64,000 bases of DNA from a bacterium (GTDB taxonomy: Bacteria; Zixibacteria; MSB-5A5; CAIYYT01), in the NCBI GenBank assembly GCA_016708315.1, contig JADJGC010000003.1:124001-188000 (forward strand), written 5' to 3'. The translations under genes and the position numbers were made by a program. The notes beneath the pieces were generated by a model, which was not told the origin of the DNA, did not search any database, and saw only the letters and a program-made list of their open reading frames with translations. Below are positions 60,286-64,000 of this stretch, piece by piece. Every line of letters begins with the position of its first letter. Within the stretch, counting starts at the first letter, position 1.

Positions 60286-63200
60286 GTGAAATTCCCACGT
60301 CTCATTGCGATTCTTGTACTCTGTCTGGCGCTGTTTGGGAGTAAGTCCTATGCAGCAGGCGGAGACCATCCCTGGAGCGATTCATTGCGAGCTAAGACTG
60401 CTCTCGATGGTCCGTCTCTTCAGGAGCTGTTAAGCACATTAGGTTATTCTATTAATGTAGCCACCGACGAAATGAACGCTTCGGTGTTCTTGCCGCAGCT
60501 TTATGCGAATCAAGCCGAAATCACGATTAAGCATCGCGGTTCAGCTTCGATTTCGCAAGTCGGCTGGTATCCGAAGGGGAACGCGGCGGGCAGATCAATG
60601 CTGTTTGCCGAAAATTCACCTGCCGGAACGACGCTGACGATGCCAACAATGGCGGATTCAGTCGGATTCTACATTGGCCCCACACTTTATGATGACATTT
60701 GGTACAGTCAGACCAATCTCAATTGGGATGCGTTTGACCATGCTAAGGTTTTCTCGGCCGGAGAAGTCGGACACTATGTCGTAGCGTTCGAGGATTTGGC
60801 GGATGGCGGCGATCAGGATTTTGAGGACGTAGTCATTGACTTACGATTCATCAATCCGGATGCGTTGTCGCTTTCGTTTGAGGGCCAGACATTCTACCTG
60901 TACTGCACTGAACAGAATACCTGCTTCAATGTGAATGCCGAAGGTGGTGTTGGAAATCTGACGCTTGAGCAGAAGGTGGGAAACAGCTTCACGACAGTCG
61001 CCACCGGTTTAGCTCCGATTGACTTTGAGTCGTGCTTCCTGCCGTGGCCGATTGATTCGACGCATCGGTTTATTTTCAGAATTACAGACGAAGCCAATGT
61101 GAGCATTACTGACACTTTTTCAGTGCGCGTCGAGTTTAGGACGAATCCGGAGTTGACGCTGACTGATGACTATATCGACACCACGATCTGCGTGTTGGAT
61201 TCGATTTGTTTGGATGTCGCTGAGGCGTTTGACTGGGATAATGACCAACTGCAGTTCACGCTGTTCCAAAGCCCGGAAGCGAATATCGATACGCTTACCG
61301 GCGAGGTGTGTTTCCTGCCCGGTGCGCTGGACTCGGCGATGTATCAGTTTATTATTGTAGCCTATGATTCGTGCTGTAAGTCGTTCGGATTCCCGATCGA
61401 CGATCCGCGCGAGATTTTGCCGTGTCCGCGCGATACGCTAACGGTGATAGTGCGATACAAACAGCGTCCGGTGATTACCACGATTCCGGATACGACTGTA
61501 ACACTCTGCAAGAACGAGCCGGCGACTTTATGCTTCCCGGTGACGGCGGCGGTCGGTGAGACTGCGGTAGCAGTTGCGCAGGAGTGCGGTATTGGTACGA
61601 TCAGCAATGGTGAGTTGTGCTTTGAAGCGACGACTTCGGGGACATATACTTTCTGTTTTTCCGCGGCTGATGAATGCGGCGGTTTCGTACGGGATACGGT
61701 CAAGTTTACAGTATTAATAGATGATATAGCTCCGATTGCGAATGCAGGCCGCGACTCGACGGTGACGCTGTGCGCGCCGCAAGCGATTTGCTGGTCGGCA
61801 GGATGTTCCAGCCCGACCAACGACATGGCAACGTGCGAAATGATCTCGGGACCGGGAACCTTCAACGGATCGCAGATATGCTTTACGCCGACAACGGGCG
61901 GAAGCTATCAGTTTGTACTGCGCTCATCCGACGAGTGCGGTAACTTCGATCTCGATACGGCAGTGATAGCAGTGACTCTTCTGAATCCGCCGGTAGCGCT
62001 CGTTAAGGACACGACAGTAGTGTTCTGCGTTACTCAGCAGGTTTGCATACCGGCATCCTGCAGTGATCCTGACGGTGACCTGGCGTCATGCCAGTTGATT
62101 GGCGGTCCGGGCAGTTATAACGGCGGCAATATCTGTTTCACGCCCGATACGACAGGGACTTACAGATTCATACTTCGAGCGACAGATGCTTGCGGTGCGA
62201 GCGATTTGGATACCGGATTTGCAGTGGTCACGCTTAACCGTCGCCCCGACGTTCTGATTGGCGGCGGCAACTTCACACTATGCGAGCCGGGACAGATTTG
62301 TGTTCCGATCAATGCGAGCGATCCAGACGGAAATCCATTGACCTATACCACCACCATGGGAACGATTAACGGGAATACGGTTTGCATCAATTCAGGCGCT
62401 TCTGGTTCACGCGTATTCAATTTCAACGTGATTGCCAGGGATGCTTGCGGTGCAGCTGACACGGCGCTTTATACGGTCAATGTGCGAGTCAACATGGTGC
62501 CGGTGATAACGGTGCCATCGCCAACGCCACAAAATCTTTGCGCGGCAACGCAGTTGTGCTTCAACGTGACGACGGTCGATACGATCGTCACGAAGTTGAC
62601 TTACAGCTTGCTGTCTGGACCGGGTACGATAAATGCAACGACCGGCCAGGTGTGCTTCACACCGACTGCAGACGGCACGTTCAATTGGAGCGTTCTGGTA
62701 GCAGATAGTTGCGGCAAAGCAGACACAGGATTGGTTAGTTGGAACATTAATTTCATCGATCCGCCGACTGCGGTAGTCGCAGCGCCGGACGGCGACACGG
62801 CGGTGTGCGTTGGAACGGAATTACCCAGCATTTGCGCCGGCATTACGTACACCAATACACCGAACACGACAATCACAGTATCGCCGACGAACTCGAGTGT
62901 GGACTTCACGTTTACATATGCCAATGGGGCGGGTACACTTTGCTTCGATCCGATTCTAGACCACAGTCAAACATATTCATTTGAGTTCATAAGATCGAAC
63001 GAGTGCGGCGTCGAAGTTGCCACGACATGGGACTACGAGGTTCGCTATGACGATTGCGACTCAAGTTGCATCGTGTTGCAGATCGAGAAGACAGAATGCG
63101 TCACGCTTGGTTCGCAGGTGACTGTCGGTATTGATTATGAAGGGCGTCTGCCAATCGGCGGATACGACATGCTGATCAAGTATGACGTATCAGCTTTCAG

Positions 63201-64000
63201 CTTCGTCAATGCGACAATCGGGCCGGCGATTAGCGGCTGGGAATACTTCACGTATCGCCTTGGACCGTTCGGCAACTGTACCGGATCGTGTCCTGGTGGA
63301 TTGGTGCGGGTCGTTGCGATAGCTGATGCCAACAACGGCGCCAATCATCCGCCGGTAGGACAGCTTTCACCGAGCGGCACGATTGCGAACATCACGTTCC
63401 GCGTGACGAGCAACAATACATTTGAGGGACAGGTGCTGCCTGTCGAATTCTTCTGGATCGACTGCGGCGACAACGCGTTCTCAAGCTTGTCGGGTGACAC
63501 GCTGTTGGTGGACAAGATCATTTACGATTCGTATGACGTGATTATCTGGGATGAAGACGACAACGTTGGTTTCCCGGAAGCGTCGCGATTCGAGCATCTT
63601 GGCGTACCGGATACGTGTATCAAGGGCGACAAGTTCCTTCCGGAGCGCTGTATCGAACTGCGCAACGGATTCATCTGCATCATTGACAACGATTCGATTG
63701 ACGCGCGCGGCGACATGAATCTCAACGGAATTCCAAACGAGATTGCCGACGCGGTGCTATACACGAATTACTTCCTCAAGGGTGTCGCGGCATTTACGAT
63801 TTCGGTCGCGGGACAAACTGCGGCGAGCGATATCAATGCCGACGGTCATACTTTGACGATTGGCGATTTGGTGTACCTGCTGCGGGTATTGATTGGCGAT
63901 GTCCAGCCAATTCCGAAGCTGGCTCCGTTTGCCAATTCGGTAGAGTTTAGCATTGAAGAAGTCGAAGGCACGACGAGGCTATGGTCGAACAGCAGTGTCG
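60286..64000 (+). CDS. Giant secreted protein: DUF4114, Ig-like repeats, cohesin-like and dockerin-like domains (runs off the window)
   Basis: The frame is open for over 1238 codons to the window edge. After a signal peptide (LIAILVLCLALFGSKSYA), residues about 110-188 carry a DUF4114-like domain with VAFEDLADGGDQDFEDVVID. From about 195 to 925 come roughly eight Ig-like repeats of 85-110 residues with the theme DPDGD, GPGxxNG, ICFTP, GxYxFxxRAxDxCG, with paired Cys suited to disulfides. Residues about 926-1060 look like a cohesin domain (SCIVLQIEKTECVTLGSQVTVGID, GGYDMLIKYD). Residues about 1142-1205 hold two EF-hand-like dockerin segments (GDMNLNGIPNEIADAVLYTN, SDINADGHTLTIGDLVYLL). It is probably a surface or extracellular protein. 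GTG 60286 has GGAGAG upstream. Confidence 0.85.
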   Translation, partial: MKFPRLIAILVLCLALFGSKSYAAGGDHPWSDSLRAKTALDGPSLQELLSTLGYSINVATDEMNASVFLPQLYANQAEITIKHRGSASISQVGWYPKGNAAGRSMLFAENSPAGTTLTMPTMADSVGFYIGPTLYDDIWYSQTNLNWDAFDHAKVFSAGEVGHYVVAFEDLADGGDQDFEDVVIDLRFINPDALSLSFEGQTFYLYCTEQNTCFNVNAEGGVGNLTLEQKVGNSFTTVATGLAPIDFESCFLPWPIDSTHRFIFRITDEANVSITDTFSVRVEFRTNPELTLTDDYIDTTICVLDSICLDVAEAFDWDNDQLQFTLFQSPEANIDTLTGEVCFLPGALDSAMYQFIIVAYDSCCKSFGFPIDDPREILPCPRDTLTVIVRYKQRPVITTIPDTTVTLCKNEPATLCFPVTAAVGETAVAVAQECGIGTISNGELCFEATTSGTYTFCFSAADECGGFVRDTVKFTVLIDDIAPIANAGRDSTVTLCAPQAICWSAGCSSPTNDMATCEMISGPGTFNGSQICFTPTTGGSYQFVLRSSDECGNFDLDTAVIAVTLLNPPVALVKDTTVVFCVTQQVCIPASCSDPDGDLASCQLIGGPGSYNGGNICFTPDTTGTYRFILRATDACGASDLDTGFAVVTLNRRPDVLIGGGNFTLCEPGQICVPINASDPDGNPLTYTTTMGTINGNTVCINSGASGSRVFNFNVIARDACGAADTALYTVNVRVNMVPVITVPSPTPQNLCAATQLCFNVTTVDTIVTKLTYSLLSGPGTINATTGQVCFTPTADGTFNWSVLVADSCGKADTGLVSWNINFIDPPTAVVAAPDGDTAVCVGTELPSICAGITYTNTPNTTITVSPTNSSVDFTFTYANGAGTLCFDPILDHSQTYSFEFIRSNECGVEVATTWDYEVRYDDCDSSCIVLQIEKTECVTLGSQVTVGIDYEGRLPIGGYDMLIKYDVSAFSFVNATIGPAISGWEYFTYRLGPFGNCTGSCPGGLVRVVAIADANNGANHPPVGQLSPSGTIANITFRVTSNNTFEGQVLPVEFFWIDCGDNAFSSLSGDTLLVDKIIYDSYDVIIWDEDDNVGFPEASRFEHLGVPDTCIKGDKFLPERCIELRNGFICIIDNDSIDARGDMNLNGIPNEIADAVLYTNYFLKGVAAFTISVAGQTAASDINADGHTLTIGDLVYLLRVLIGDVQPIPKLAPFANSVEFSIEEVEGTTRLWSNSSV

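Noticed and set aside
60286..64000. Cellulosome scaffoldin
   Set aside because: Only one cohesin-like unit, no carbohydrate-binding or glycoside hydrolase domains nearby, and cohesin plus dockerin on one chain.

Overview
The window is about 64 kb of a gene-dense bacterial chromosome, with no transposase, phage or CRISPR content. It looks like a member of the Fibrobacteres-Chlorobi-Bacteroidetes (FCB) side of the tree, possibly a candidate phylum such as Zixibacteria; this is inference. Supporting signs are a PorX-type response regulator, secreted proteins ending in type IX secretion (T9SS)-like sorting domains, a TonB-dependent receptor with carboxypeptidase-regulatory repeats paired with a lipoprotein, and a very large cysteine-rich Ig/cohesin/dockerin protein.

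Layout. Positions 1-10405 (+) are one tightly packed run: end of serS, a membrane histidine kinase, porX, tsaE, a tsaB-rimI fusion, accD, folC, a GAF histidine kinase and a REC-GAF-GAF-histidine kinase. Most of these genes overlap or abut. A KefB-type antiporter (10508-12481), a frameshifted NtrC-type sigma-54 activator (12676-14123) and a degenerate GGDEF protein (14353-14880) follow. On the minus strand come a CheY-like regulator with an unknown partner (14961-15896) and a five-gene YbhGFSR-type ABC-2 exporter (16053-21022). Next is a repeat-rich stretch (21023-28046) with a broken glcD, an FmdB-type zinc ribbon, pta, prfB with its programmed frameshift, a broken rlmN and a NapH-like polyferredoxin. 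Then, on the minus strand, an O-antigen ligase/polymerase-like protein, rdgB, murI, an amidase and smpB (28119-33029).

From 33176 there is a TonB-dependent receptor with a translationally coupled NHL lipoprotein, a tRNA-Leu(CAG), and three secreted minus-strand proteins with T9SS-like C-terminal domains (37512-40070). hypA and hypB (40209-41487) are separated by a repeat island. Positions 41604-56205 form an exopolysaccharide cluster: two CapK/PaaK-like ligases, four glycosyltransferases, a heparinase-like lyase, asnB, a nucleotide-sugar dehydrogenase and a GT-C-like membrane protein. The window ends with an outer-membrane barrel, a UbiB-family kinase, a RecB-like nuclease, and the open-ended giant Ig/cohesin/dockerin protein.

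Two themes stand out. One is surface biology: PorX and its neighbouring kinase are candidate controllers of secretion of proteins like the three sorting-domain proteins, alongside capsule or exopolysaccharide synthesis. The other is an unusual number of broken genes: ntrC, glcD, rlmN, one sorting-domain protein, one CapK-like ligase and one glycosyltransferase carry single-base indels and/or 50-200 bp deletions, often at homopolymers or short repeats. That pattern could be real decay but is also what assembly error in a metagenome would give. All calls come from reading translations and motifs; no database search was run.
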